From the NCBI RefSeq assembly GCF_900496995.4, contig NC_044018.1, positions 10,192,501 to 10,256,500 of the forward strand: a DNA stretch of 64,000 nt. The letters are read 5' to 3'. The notes beneath the pieces are model-generated. The model searched no databases. It worked only from the letters and a program-made list of their open reading frames with translations, and had not been told where the DNA came from. This document shows positions 1 through 11,084 of the stretch, piece after piece. How positions within the stretch are numbered: the stretch's first letter is position 1; every line of letters starts with the position of its first letter. The DNA is from Aquila chrysaetos chrysaetos. Lineage: Eukaryota; Chordata; Aves; Accipitriformes; Accipitridae. A program made the translations under genes and the position numbers.

Positions 1-3000
1 TTAGTCTTATAATACAGGAGTTCATACTAAAATATTATTGCTGCCATTTATGACATGAACATACTCAAATGCGTACCACAAGGTCTGCATGTGCCCACAC
101 ATAAGGGCACAATGAGCCAATCAACACTATGTCAAGTCCATTTTTTTCTATAGAAATGTGGAATAATAACCTTTTCCTACTTAAAGTTTCCCTTTCTTAC
201 ATTAACTACCTGTAAAGACAGCTCAGTCCTTGGAAGAAATTTATTCATTTGCAATCTCTGTTTCAGTTGTTTTGGGAACTCATGATCCAACTACTTTTTG
301 AAACATTTCACTGTCTCTAGGACATCACTTCTAACTCATAATTTTAAAATACATGCATTTCCAACTGCTCTGTAATAAAAAAACATGTAATTTGAAAACC
401 ACAAATAATTTATTTTACATACTTCTGAAAAATTCTCCTCAGACAAAATGAGTATGCACACAATAGCTGAATTGTTCAGTGTGAAATCTACTTCCATGAT
501 CAATCTAAATACTTATATGAACCATATATATTTTTAAATTCTTAATTTTAAGATCTTAGTTATATAGAGGTTTGAGATACTTAATTCCGAGGGAGTGAAT
601 AGGTCTACCAAAATTCTATTCAGAATTCAAAGATTGCAATGTATTGCTTGCCTTTCCAGTGCAGTCAAACGTCTCCATTTAGCTAATGCAGTGTGTGTTC
701 ACAGAATAGGAAACATAATTTAAAAAAAAACCCAAAACAGGATTGTATATAAATAAAAAATTGTCATGGAAGCTGGACGTAAAGATGCAGAGAAACCCTT
801 TCTTTCTCCCATTGATTAAACAGGTAATTTAAAATATTAGTGACACTGCAGACATATGGACTTCAAATAGAATTATATTAGTGTCCTGTGACAGATCCTA
901 TTTATCGTTACTGTAACTCTACATTTAGTAAACTGTCTCCAAAAATACCATGCTTTAGCAACGTGAAGACTAATGTTTTAACTGTAAATGCATCACTGAA
1001 CTCTTTTGTCTTGACTGTAGGCTACCCTTTTGGCATCACCTTTCCCTCTATCACCTTTAATTTATTACATTTATTTCTGTGAGTCCATCAAAGAGGAGCC
1101 ACACAGACCAGAAACACCTTTCCATTGAATTCAAAGCACCAGAGAACAGAAGAAACAAAGAGCTAGAGAGTAAAGGCATTTATATAATTTGGTGAATATT
1201 AAAGATCATATTTACAGATAATCTACTGAAAATAATAAATCATTAGGTGTGTCTGGTAGATACATATGTGTGTATTCATATATACTGTCCCACTTTACTA
1301 TTAAACTCATAAATTATACAAACAGAAATTGGGAACAATTTGTGATTTCCTGAAAATACATTCTCCAGACTGAATGATAATGAATCTTTGAAGAAATGTT
1401 TGAATACTGCGAAGATTCAAAATCTTTGATTCCTACATCGTAGATAGAAATTTAGCTTAAGAAGTAAGTTCAGAAATTGGAGAACTGATGATTTTAAGGG
1501 GTTAAGGAGATTTTCCCCCTTATGTGAGGATATAATTGATGAAAACACATATCTAAATATCAGTTATGGAGATGAAAGGAATGACTGCCTAATGTCATAG
1601 TTGAGTACACAGTGGCTACACAAGTGATGAGCTCAAATGATGGGATATTAAACAAAACATGTTGCTCTCAAAACACCCGCTTCACATGCTTTATTGACTT
1701 ACTTACATTCTGCCACTATATTATGATTCTTTAGCTCAGACACTGGTTTGATTAGCCTGTATTTTCATTATTTGTTTACTACATTAAAACACCCAGATCA
1801 ATTACAGGTCTGTAATCCATAAAGTTAGTTGTTAATTCACAAAAAAAGCACATTACAAATATCAAGACAGAAAACAAATCAACAAAGCTTATACTGAACT
1901 ATTACTGTTATTATTACTACTGCTAAAATATTAGTGCATATGAGCAATGTCTTAAGCAATGCAAATGCATCACAGAACCCTGGATCAAAACACACATGAG
2001 ATGGTTTAAGCCACCCCTCTATGGTTCATGCCAAGTGAAAGAGTTGTTCATGCAGTCCCTTCCCCAAGGGAAACCACTATGAAAATTCATGCTAATCAGC
2101 AATTTTATGGTCTCATTCAAGAAATTAAAAGTCACTGAGAACCTGCCCTCTAAAAAACACATACCAACCACACATAAAAATATGGCTTATACTTCTCCTG
2201 TGAGGACAACTAACAATTTTCTCAACTATTAAAATAAATGTAAGAAAATAAGCCCAGCCAAGTTACATCACAGCCACTGAAAACCAAATATTGGCATGAT
2301 CATGCTAGGGTGACCATTCAAACCCCCTCCTCTCACTTTCTGTCATCTGCCCTCATCACAACTAGCAATCAAGTCACAAATTGCTGAGCAAAAGGCTAAT
2401 GTTGATCCTCTTGCAGGGAAGGAGGCAATGCCAGCAACCTTGGAATTTGCATCTAACCATTATGATTTAGGCTGTTTTTATAAACATTTTTAAGTGGGGA
2501 ACCTGAATGTCAAAACATTGAAATGATTTCTTCAAGAACAGAAATTAACGTGTAAAATCCGGGAAAGAGCTGAGGAATTCTGATTCCTTTGAACGTCCAT
2601 TAAGAACAGACCAGGGCAAACCGCCTCACTCTTCTACACAGCGAAAGAAAGTATTTTTTGGCCTTCACTGCAGGATATTACCAACTCCAGTTCATATCAA
2701 ATGTAATACATGTAGTCATTATTTTAATATTCACCCATGAGCCTACCTGCTGCTGACAATCAAGTTTTATAAACAGTTTAATAAAATGGTGTACTCTGAT
2801 CAACAGTACCTCAAGAACCTAGATGGCCCTTTGATATTTTAAATGCACATTAGATAAACTGAGTTCTGGAATAAGAAATGAAGTGCAGGACTTGACAAGA
2901 ATTTCAGAAAAAAGCAGTGTTAGTTGCAAATAGGAACATGAAAACTGTGCCAGATCAGGCCAACAGTCTGTTCTGGCTTTGACAGCATCCAACAGTATGT

Positions 3001-3059
3001 GCCAAGGAAAGGGCAAGCACATTGGGCTACTTCCCTGGTACAACCTCCAGAAGACTGAT
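1..3059. other. AT-rich flank upstream of LDAH, no gene seen
   Basis: No reading frame here looks like a conserved exon, and I saw no RNA gene. The open frames at 888-1082 (+) and 2819-3043 (-) have no recognisable domain and are of chance length for AT-rich DNA. The sequence is ordinary non-coding DNA with short A and T runs. It lies upstream of the LDAH promoter. From general knowledge of vertebrate gene order this side could face APOB, but nothing in the window shows that. Distal enhancers cannot be excluded without conservation data. Confidence 0.6.
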
Positions 3060-4770
3060 GGCTCTCATGGCTTCCTGAACCTTTAAACAGCATCTTCATG
3101 TTTAATAGCCCCTGATGGATTTCCCTTCCATAAATCTGCCTTATCTTTTTGCAAACCCCTGTAAACTTTTAGGAATCTGTGACGTTTCCAATGAAGTTTA
3201 ATACTACATTAAAATACTTTTTGTTTTGAAATGGCTGCCTATTAGCTTAATTTGCTTTCCACAGGTTTTGCATTAGAAATTACAATGAGGAATCACTGTC
3301 CATCCAAGTCAGTTTCACAAACCATTGTATAGGCTTTTGTCATTATTTCTCCCATCAGCTTGTCTTCCGACTTCCATTTTATTTAGTGCTGTGTGGAAGA
3401 ATTTCAGACTTGTGAAAAACTTTGTCACACCTTTGTGTATCTTTTGTAGCTTTACTGTGGCCTTTTTGAGAGGTGGGAATTGCTAGACCTGCAGACCCCA
3501 TCCCAGCAGTGAGCACATCACCATCACAGAGTGAGAATTATGGCATCCATTTCCAAATGGTTACTAAATCTTACTTGATTTTGACCACTGGAAGCACAAA
3601 GCACTGAGATTTCATAGAGCATCTGTTGTGACTCCAAGGTCTCGCTCGTGAACAGCAATCATTTGTTAAGAGCCTTTTATTCCATCTAAACACTCAGTTT
3701 TATCTCACACGTCAACATGTGTCTATCATTTTACTGCTCTCAGTAGGACTTCAAAGGTCCTTCTGCAACCTGACAATGATTTTTACTAACTGACTAAAAC
3801 AATATACTGAACAACAGATTTTACTACTCCGCTATCCGACCCCTTTTCCAGACTATTTACGAGTATGTTGAACAGTACTGATCTTCACACAAATTCCTGT
3901 ACAACCCTACCTGTTACACCAATCCATTGAAAAAGATGGTAATTGATTCCTACCTTTTCTTTACTATCTTCTCACTGGGTATCCATCCATCTGAAGGCTG
4001 TAACCTTTATCTCATGACCGCTGAGTCTTCTAAGAACTTTTGACAAAAGCTGTTGCCCAAATGCCTTTTGGAAATCCAGGTTCATGGACCCAGCTTGCCT
4101 TGACTCCTCCAAAGACTCCCACAGATTTCCAAGGCACGATGTCCCTCCATAGAAAACGATGCTGATGGTTCTCCAGTGCATCGTATTTATTCCTGTTCCA
4201 CTCACTCGTCTTTGTTATTCTTCCCACTGATTTGATCAACATGCGCGTGGACCTTAGGGGCTCCTCTTGGAGCCTTTCAGGTTTCGGCTACAGGCAGCAC
4301 TCCCTGGTCCTCCAATGCCATCTGTAGCATGTGGTTACATGGCACGCTCAGCTGTCCAACTGTTTCATGCCCAAATCCCTCTGTAAGTCCTGGATAAACA
4401 CCATCTGACCTTGCCAATTTCCTATTATTCAATCTATTTTCTTTCTACCTTCTACCATGACTTCCAACAGGAAACTGCTCCTCCAACACTTTTCTCTAAA
4501 AAAGCAGCACTTCAGCATGAAAACCTCCCGAAGGTCCTCTTTGACAAGCATGGGGTTTAGTTTTTTCGTTACAGCCTTATCTTCCCTGAGCTCCTTTCAC
4601 ACCTTATTTAGTGGACATAAAGACTCTGTGGCAGGATCCTGGCGGGCTGAGAAAGGATTTACTGCTACTTTTTATGTCTTTCACAAGTCGGTCCCCAAAA
4701 TCTTTTTGCTGGGAGGCCTGCTGTACTGTGGTGTAACGCTCCAGGTGCCCAGGTCGTTTCCTCATTCAGA
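3060..4770 (-). mobile_element. Old CR1-type LINE relic, antisense, about 1.7 kb
   Basis: Read on the minus strand, this stretch follows the 3' half of an old archosaur or amniote CR1 LINE; its 3' end is on the left. Recognisable pieces on the + strand, in order, are the 'aaacccctgtaaactttt' segment near 3154, the 'gactccaaggtctc' segment near 3631, the 'gagtatgttgaacagtactg' segment near 3861, and 'ttttggaaatccagg' near 4065. The minus frame at 3972-4205 holds the LDFQKAF remnant of reverse transcriptase (LDFSKAF in intact copies). The copy is broken by many indels and stops, so it is inactive and old. The boundaries are approximate. It ends about 150 bp before the CpG island begins. Confidence 0.75.
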
Positions 4771-4951
4771 TGCAACTTCAACCATGTCGAAGGACGAGTC
4801 TGTGCTTCCGCTACCCCTTTCCCTGCCTTTTCCTAAGCACCCCAGCTTATCTTCCTCTTTCAAAACTACCTTTTTTTTTTTCTCCCTTTGCCAGAATTCC
4901 CAAGGAAACTGTGAGGTTTGGGCAAGCGCGAATGACAGAACCTGAAGGAAA

Positions 4952-4975
4952 CCCCCGAGACGCGCGTCTCGGGGG
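4952..4975. repeat. 24-nt perfect palindrome at the CpG island edge
   Basis: The half-site CCCCCGAGACGC is followed at once by its exact reverse complement, with no spacer; the centre is between 4963 and 4964. The next flanking bases are A on both sides, so symmetry stops there. It contains CGCGCG at its core. It could be a binding site for a dimeric factor or a cruciform-prone sequence. It does not match the TCTCGCGAGA element of many vertebrate promoters, although the base content is similar. Function is unknown. Confidence 0.9.
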
Positions 4976-5209
4976 AACTGAGCTCTTGCTCCCGCCTTTT
5001 CCCAGCGGAAGACGGACGCCGGCCCTCGCTCGGCGCCTCGCCTGGGGCTGGGGCGGCGCCGCCGGCCACCGGCCGCCGCTCCGGCGGCAAAAGCCGCCCC
5101 GTCGCCCCAGGGGGAGGCAGGGGAGGCACTGCCCAGGCCGGCCGCCTCGCAAGGGCCGCCCTCTTCCCTCAGGGGGGCTCGCAGGGCCGCCGCCCTCACG
5201 GAGCGGAGC

Positions 5210-5305
5210 GGGGCGGCGGAGGCGGGAGGCGGGGCGGCGCTGCGCTGCCCTCGGCCCACCCCGGCGCGGCCCAGGCGGAAGGAGCGGCCGCGCCGCGCCC
5301 GCCCC
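5210..5305 (+). promoter_or_regulatory. Cluster of GC boxes (Sp/KLF-type sites)
   Basis: GGGGCGG occurs at 5210-5216 and again at 5231-5237, and CCCGCCCC lies at 5298-5305. All are 80 to 180 bp upstream of the exon-1 ATG, which is the usual arrangement for a TATA-less housekeeping promoter. These are motif matches in very GC-rich DNA, so individual sites may be fortuitous. Confidence 0.6.
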
Positions 5306-5387
5306 CTCCCTGCGCGGCCTCGCCGGCTGCTTCCGCCCGGTTTCGGCAGACGTCGCGGGCGCCGGCCGCTGCCTCGCCGCCGCCGCT

Positions 5388-5421
5388 ATGCTGGGTGTCG
5401 GGGAGCCTGCGAAGGGGGAAG
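5388..5421 (+). CDS. LDAH: LDAH coding exon 1 (start codon; 5' UTR upstream)
   Basis: ATG at 5388 opens a short coding stretch, MLGVGEPAKGE plus one nucleotide, ending at the strong donor AAG|gtacgt (GT at 5422-5423). The start context is favourable at -3 (G), and it is the first ATG in the CpG island. The exon ends in phase 1. Exon 2 starts with the two nucleotides CA, which complete a GCA (Ala) codon and then lead straight into the conserved LDAH frame. This phase match would occur by chance in only one case in three, so it is support rather than proof. The frame stays open upstream of the ATG, so the start rests on first-AUG logic. The alternative is that exon 1 is only 5' UTR and translation starts elsewhere, but exon 2 has no ATG before residue 61. 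Confidence 0.72.
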
Positions 5422-8013
5422 GTACGTGCCTCAGCGGCGCGGCGGTCTCTCCGCAACCCGCCGCCTCGGGGCGCCGTGTGGGGCGGGGGCAGCGCGGAGG
5501 GGCTGCGCCCCCGCCGAGGGCGGGCGGGCGGTGGGCCGGGGCGGCGGGGCCGGCCGGGCCCTTCCCTTCCCTCCCCTCGCCCGGCGGGCCGTGTCGGGTC
5601 CGAGAGTCGCGCAGCGAGCGGCCCTGCGCCTAGGGCCTCGCCGAGCCGGTTGCCGGACACCGACCGCTGCTGTGTGCCGCGGCAGGCGGTAAGCCGGCGG
5701 CGGGGCTGAGGCGGTGCCTGGCTGAGCACTGAAGTGTCCCCGAGCCCTGATGTAATGGCCGTGCAGAAATCCGGTTTATAGAACCGTGCTCCGCTGAATA
5801 ATGCTGGTGGTTTCGAGGCGTCAGGTTAAGGATGGAGTAGCACATCGCACGCAGCAAAAGATGCTTTGTACGTGCTCCCTTGGTTCTTCTTTCCTTGGAT
5901 GGGGAGGAGACTTCAAGAAACAAGTCCTAAGCAGTGTCTCCTTTTCCAGAAAATAACTGCGGTGATGCTACTTGCCGTGTTTTTTCCTATATGTCAGTAC
6001 TTGTTTCTGTGAAGCATCTCTTGGAGCTGACTGACGCTTGTTATCTAAGCGGCAAGTTATAAAACAGGTAGGAAGAAAAAGTCCGTGGCCTGAAGGGCCT
6101 ATAAGTGAGGAAAATAAGATCATAAATTCTTAGAAGTTAAAAGTGAGATGAGATTTTTTAAGTGGAAAGATATGTCTCTTAATAGAGGAAATAATTGGTT
6201 TGGAAAAGCAGAGAGTCTAGTGGGTGTACACACCCTCCTTCAGGAACCCTCTGTCTGTCAGCTTTGTTCTTAGTGCTGGTCCCAGAGCATCGTCATTGTT
6301 AGTAAATACAGGCTTGAAGGTAGCTGCTACAAAAGAGAAGAAATGCCTGCTCCAGACAGGAGGTGAGCAGCGAGTTCAGGAAGCGGTGTAAATGCTGGCA
6401 TGGAAATGTATGGTTAAAGAAATTAAGATAATGATGAAGCACTGTTGAGGTATGACAGTTGTCGAGGGCTTTCTCACTGGTAACTGGTTTGTTGTGTTTG
6501 CAAAAATGGTGAAACGGCTTCTTTTCTTGCAACTTAGGTATAATATTAAAGCCTTATCATCAGAAGACTTGAATGGCTTGAATGATGCAGACCCTTATTT
6601 TTTAAGGTACAATATACTCCTGGCCCTCTGGGACTTTATGATGTCCATTTAAGGTCTAAGAGCACATCCGCAGGGACCTGTTGCAGAATCAGGATATGAA
6701 TTTGTATTCTGTGTGTCTCAGAGACTAGAAGCCTTCAATTATTAATCAGGATTATTGCAGTTCCCTATTTTCTTGTGGCGCTTTCTTATGATGTCAGTGA
6801 GGGAAGTGGTCACATTTACGGAACTAGCATTTAATATATCCTGTCATGAAATTACTGCAAGGATTGTATACAAGCAATTGAAGTCAGTGGTTTTTTCAAG
6901 AATCTTTGATGGTACCCTAAGCAGATGCTTGTGAAAAAGGCAAACATATATGATTCTTCTTTTACCTCATCCAACTCTGTAAGTGTCAACTCAGCCTGCA
7001 ACAAAGTACAGTCCAGGAACTTTCTGGAACAGATGTACTGAAGACTTGAAGTTCCACAGTGGATTTCTTCTCTACCAACTAATCCTTGCCTTCAACCCAT
7101 GTGGAGCTCTAGTGTTTGCAATATCCAGCCTCAAGTCGTTCTGTGGGTCAAATACCCACTAACTCAGGAGGCACCTCTTGGTTTTGAACACGCTTTCTGC
7201 TACTTCTGTTTGATATTTCCTCCTTTTTAAATTAGAAGAGACACTGATGGGTTATTACCTATTTATCTGCTTCGTGTGATTCACTAAGGCAATTACAATA
7301 AATTGTATAAGGGTAATGGTAAAACAAAATTTCCAGTATGACTGCCAAGCCAAAGGACTTAACAGTAAATTTGACAAGATTTACTCTAAAGCTTCCTAAT
7401 AGCACTGATCTTACTGGGTTTTTTTATATTGATAGCTTTGATTTCCTTTAAATTACATTTTTTCTATTATTGTGATTTATTATCATGTGGGCACCTTGTC
7501 TGCAAAAAGGGGTGGTCCTCATTTTGAATAATGTCTAGGTTGTATTTACCAAGTATTTGGAGCAGAATTTCAATGTTTAAGCTTTAGTGGTGTTGTGCAT
7601 GCATTTGTGCAGACAACATGCATGCAGGATATGAAGGACAGGTAGTTCTTGTGTATTTAAATGAGGCATGCTCATAACAGCGGTATAACTATGGTTTTTT
7701 TCTGCTCTTGACAAACCACTGTGTAATACTGTGAATTTTCAGTAAAGTCCTTGACTAAATTTGATTCCAGCCTACACTTTGAATTATAATACTTAGATGT
7801 CCAGTAAGGTTTGTAAACAGGTTAACTGGGGGAAGTCAGTCACTTTGATAAAAGAATATGTATAATAGGAAACAAATGTGTAATATGAAAGGTCTGAACT
7901 TAACAGAGTCTTAAGCTTGAAACAAATCTGAGATTTCACACCAAAATACTAGCTTGAGTACATAGTCGACTAGTAAAATGAATGAGAGAACTGCTTATTT
8001 ACCTAGCTAGGAT

Positions 8014-8040
8014 TGCACAGCCATCTAATCCAGCTGTGCA
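8014..8040. repeat. Small inverted repeat (8-bp arms)
   Basis: TGCACAGC at 8014-8021 and its exact reverse complement GCTGTGCA at 8033-8040 flank an 11-nt loop. It could fold as a short hairpin. With arms this short, a chance origin is likely. Confidence 0.4.
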
Positions 8041-9049
8041 TTGTGTGGTAAGTGCCTTGTTACCCTATGTTAGGTAATCCTGATGTGTCAGAACAACGTC
8101 TAACCAGAGATACTGCAACTCCAAGTATAGCAGGATTTTTTTTCCTCGGTATTCTTCCTTCCTCCTCTTGCTGCTAGTAACCATGCTGTTCTTTTGGTTC
8201 TCTCCTTTTTCTGCCTCATCTGCTTCTGTTTAGATCCTGTTCCTGTTGTCCTTTGTTTAGACAGGTCCTTTACTCAAGTTTCTCATTTACAAAAAAAAAG
8301 TAACTGATACAAACTTTTTGTGGAAATCTGACCCCCCCAAATTTTACCTCTCAAAAGAAATTGTAGCACTAACTAAATGTTAGTACTAACTAAAATGGGT
8401 ATCAGGTGATAACTGGATTCTTATTTGCACCTGGGATGAACACAGGCTTTGTTTAGGTATTTGTACCTAGTTATGTGTTGTCAGGGTTTGGCAGGATTAT
8501 TTTGATGGGAGGAGCTGGGTCCCTTTGCAAAATAGTGATACTTCAAGGGTTACTCTCAGTTTGAGGAACAAGCTAGCAGTGTTTCCAGCATGGTGAATTG
8601 ACTTGGATCCTCTTGTTACTAGAACTGTAGGCCTGTATGTCAGAGCACTGGCATGTGCAGGCCTTCCTGCAGCACTGGTTCTGGGATAAACTTTTTGGCT
8701 AATGCACCACTTTCTCCAGCCTGACTGTTCAACTCCCCGTCCCATCCACCTGATCAGCAGAATGGTGAACATCACCGTTGCTTCTTATTGGGAAGGACTT
8801 GGACTCCAGGCCTCATGTTAATGGTATAGACAATTATATTACTGTAGTGACTCAGAAAGGTATCTAATGCTATCTGATATTATTCTTTGTAGTCTCTTCT
8901 TTATGTCTCCTGTTCATTGATTCTCCTGTTTGATTTCCCTTGTCATTTGCACAGAGCTGCGTACAGCCTATTTGTTTTCATGTCTCTGCTTGCAGTGCCT
9001 TCCTAGCCTGTTTAGGTTAGTAAATGAGTATCAGAATGTACAGCTGCTG

Positions 9050-9103
9050 CAGTAACCATAAGAAGGAGGTGATAAGCAGTAACCATAAGAAGGAGGTGAT
9101 AAG
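9050..9103. repeat. Perfect 27-bp tandem duplication
   Basis: Two identical 27-nt units starting CAGTAACCATAAG sit head to tail at 9050-9076 and 9077-9103, followed by a third partial CAGC. The identity of the copies suggests a recent slippage or local duplication event. It would be a candidate length polymorphism. Confidence 0.95.
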
Positions 9104-10078
9104 CAGCAAACACAGGTTGAGAGGTTACTGGAGAATTCTGTTGTGACTAGTAAGCTGGTCCACTGTAAGTAGACAGTATTTTGACTAATTCTTTTATGTC
9201 CTTGTTAGAAAGCAAAAAAACCATCAGTAGCTGGAGAGCTAAGTTGAAGGTGAGATAAACAGTTGATGTAAGAACACATGTAAGTTGAAAAAATGGGAAG
9301 AAAAGAAAAAAAGTGTTTTGAATTCAGAGCATATGTTAGGCTAAGGGAGAACAACTAACATGGAAATATGGAAGAAACATAAAGAGATAGTTCCATAGGG
9401 AGATTCATGCTGAACAGCACAGCAAAGGATGGGGGAAGCCAAATGAAGGACAGCTTGATGCTAATTGGATTGGTTTAATTTTTTTTTTTTTTTATTTGAT
9501 ACGTGCTTCTTGCTAGTATTCATTATGGTCTTTGAGCTTTGCCTTACATAACAAGAACAAAGAAAGAACAGTGCTCTCCATTGAGTAGTGGATCTTATCC
9601 TGATAGGAGGTGGAAAAGGAGTTATTTAATAAAAGATGAAATAGCAATTGCTTTTTACTGCTTTTGGCTGTCATTACTGCTGCTGAAAGATGGAAGTTTC
9701 TTCAAATGGTTAACTTCTGGGTGCTGTCGTTTAAATGCATATATAGGTTACCGTTACTTTAAATTCTTGCATTTTTGTGTTTCATTAACTGTTGTCCAGA
9801 TTACCTGTGTGACTTGAATGGCTGCACAACAGAAATGTGGGACTTGGGTTTTTTCTATGTAGGAGAAAAAATAAGAGTATAGAACATACTGTTGCAGAGC
9901 CAAATAGTTCTTTGACTTTTTCTTTTGAAAAGGTGCAAAGTTCTTGTTTTCCCTAGAGATAGTAGGAATCAAATGGCAAAGAAGCATCATCTTTGTTTAG
10001 CGAGCAAGCATTTTTTCCAAACCCCTTAGGCCTCAAGCAAACCTATTTGGATGTGCATATTTTCTCTTAATACCATTT

Positions 10079-11084
10079 TCAGTTTCTTCTTGTGCATGTG
10101 TCCTTGATTATCTGTTCTTTCACTTTTTTGTAGTATATTCTGCTACTTCTGTCTCTCCTATTGAAGCAATACCCTGTGAAAGGCCGTGTCAACTCTTCTC
10201 CCACATAATTCACATACCTGTTCAATTTTGAACGTGCTTCGTTTTGGGTGGTGATATGTGCTGAAGTTTGAAGGCCACTAATGTTTCTTTTCTCCGTATC
10301 CAAGCATAAGCATGATGGGTTCTTGTTCATGAAGCATAACATTCCCACCTCTAACTTCAGCAAGATTTTAACCCAGTCTGTAATCATGGTGTTATATTTC
10401 AGTTTTGCCCAGTGGCTCCCAAAATACTGATGTTCAACATAATCCACATTCAAATAAACAATTAAACAAATTGTGTACTTTGCGGACTTTACTGTATTTG
10501 TGACAATTTTCTCATGCTGTCCATTCCAAACTGTGATTTATTTCCCTTTGATTTTCTAATGTAGAATTTTTGCTTTTTGCTTGGTTTTCCTGCAGGCAGC
10601 TGGGAAAGTTCATTTACAAGATTCTCTTGACATGAGTCTGCTGTTTCTGTGAAATTTTCTGGTCGGAGGAGACCTGGCATATTTTTCTCCGTAGAAACCT
10701 TCTTTACCATGAAGACATTCAGCAGCAGCTTTTTATATTCTCTCACATAGAAATTCTATCTTTGCTTGAATGAGGTTTTGCTAACATTGCAGTCTAATCT
10801 CAGAACATGTATTTAAATTATATTTATTATACCTACCTGTTATTCATGCCCACCACCCTCTGTTTATTCCTCTGTGAGATTTCAGTTTTAAACTCCCCAA
10901 GATTTTCCTCTGGGTCCAATACTTCAATGCAGTACGTAGAGGGAAAGCTGTCTTTGAAAGTTACTTCATTTGTCCAGTAGATCTCAGTATTTTGTGCAAA
11001 TGAACAACTTTTTCTTCCTTTGGGACCAAAAAGTTTCTCAAAATCCCATTTTCTGTTCTGGAAAATACCCCATATTACACCAAA
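10079..11084 (-). pseudogene. Unidentified protein-like block on the minus strand
   Basis: I do not recognise this. Read on the minus strand, three long open segments follow each other in three different frames: 11084-10836 (83 codons without a stop), 10746-10489 (85 residues) and 10453-10079 (124 residues). The first contains FEKLFGPKGRKSC, FPSTYCIEVLDPEENLGEF and SQRNKQRVVGMNN, then ends at a consensus donor AACAG|gtaggt (GT at 10836-10835). A possible acceptor ttttccag lies at 11058, so 11057-10837 could be an exon of 221 nt. The second and third segments are rich in Lys, Arg, Asn and Ser. This pattern fits a decayed retrocopy with frameshifts or exons of an antisense transcript. It also fits chance, because the minus strand is purine-rich here and open frames of this length do occur by chance in 64 kb. 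No domain or start codon supports a working gene. Confidence 0.2.

Larger units (their letters stand above)
4925..5735 (+). promoter_or_regulatory. LDAH: CpG island promoter of LDAH
   Basis: An abrupt block of GC- and CpG-dense DNA sits in AT-rich surroundings. It contains several GC boxes, no TATA box where one would be expected, and the first coding exon with a consensus splice donor. No ATG occurs on the + strand between 4981 and 5387, so a transcript starting in the island would have the codon at 5388 as its first AUG. The transcription start site cannot be fixed from sequence; about 5200-5350 is the likely zone. CpG-island promoters often fire in both directions, so a divergent non-coding transcript to the left is possible but not shown. 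Long open frames on both strands here (4762-5729) are by-products of GC richness. Confidence 0.88.

Noticed and set aside
4457..4945. 162-residue open frame on +
   Set aside because: It mostly overlaps the antisense CR1 relic and then the island edge; no domain.
4762..5729. Several long overlapping open frames on both strands (up to 287 residues) in the CpG island
   Set aside because: They arise because stop codons are rare in GC-rich DNA. The peptides are Pro/Arg/Gly/Ala-rich with no domain, and they exist on both strands at once. Only the 34-nt exon 1 is supported by splicing phase.
8478..8820. LTR retrotransposon start near 'tgtcagggtttggcaggatt'
   Set aside because: No matching LTR end, primer-binding site or target duplication was found.
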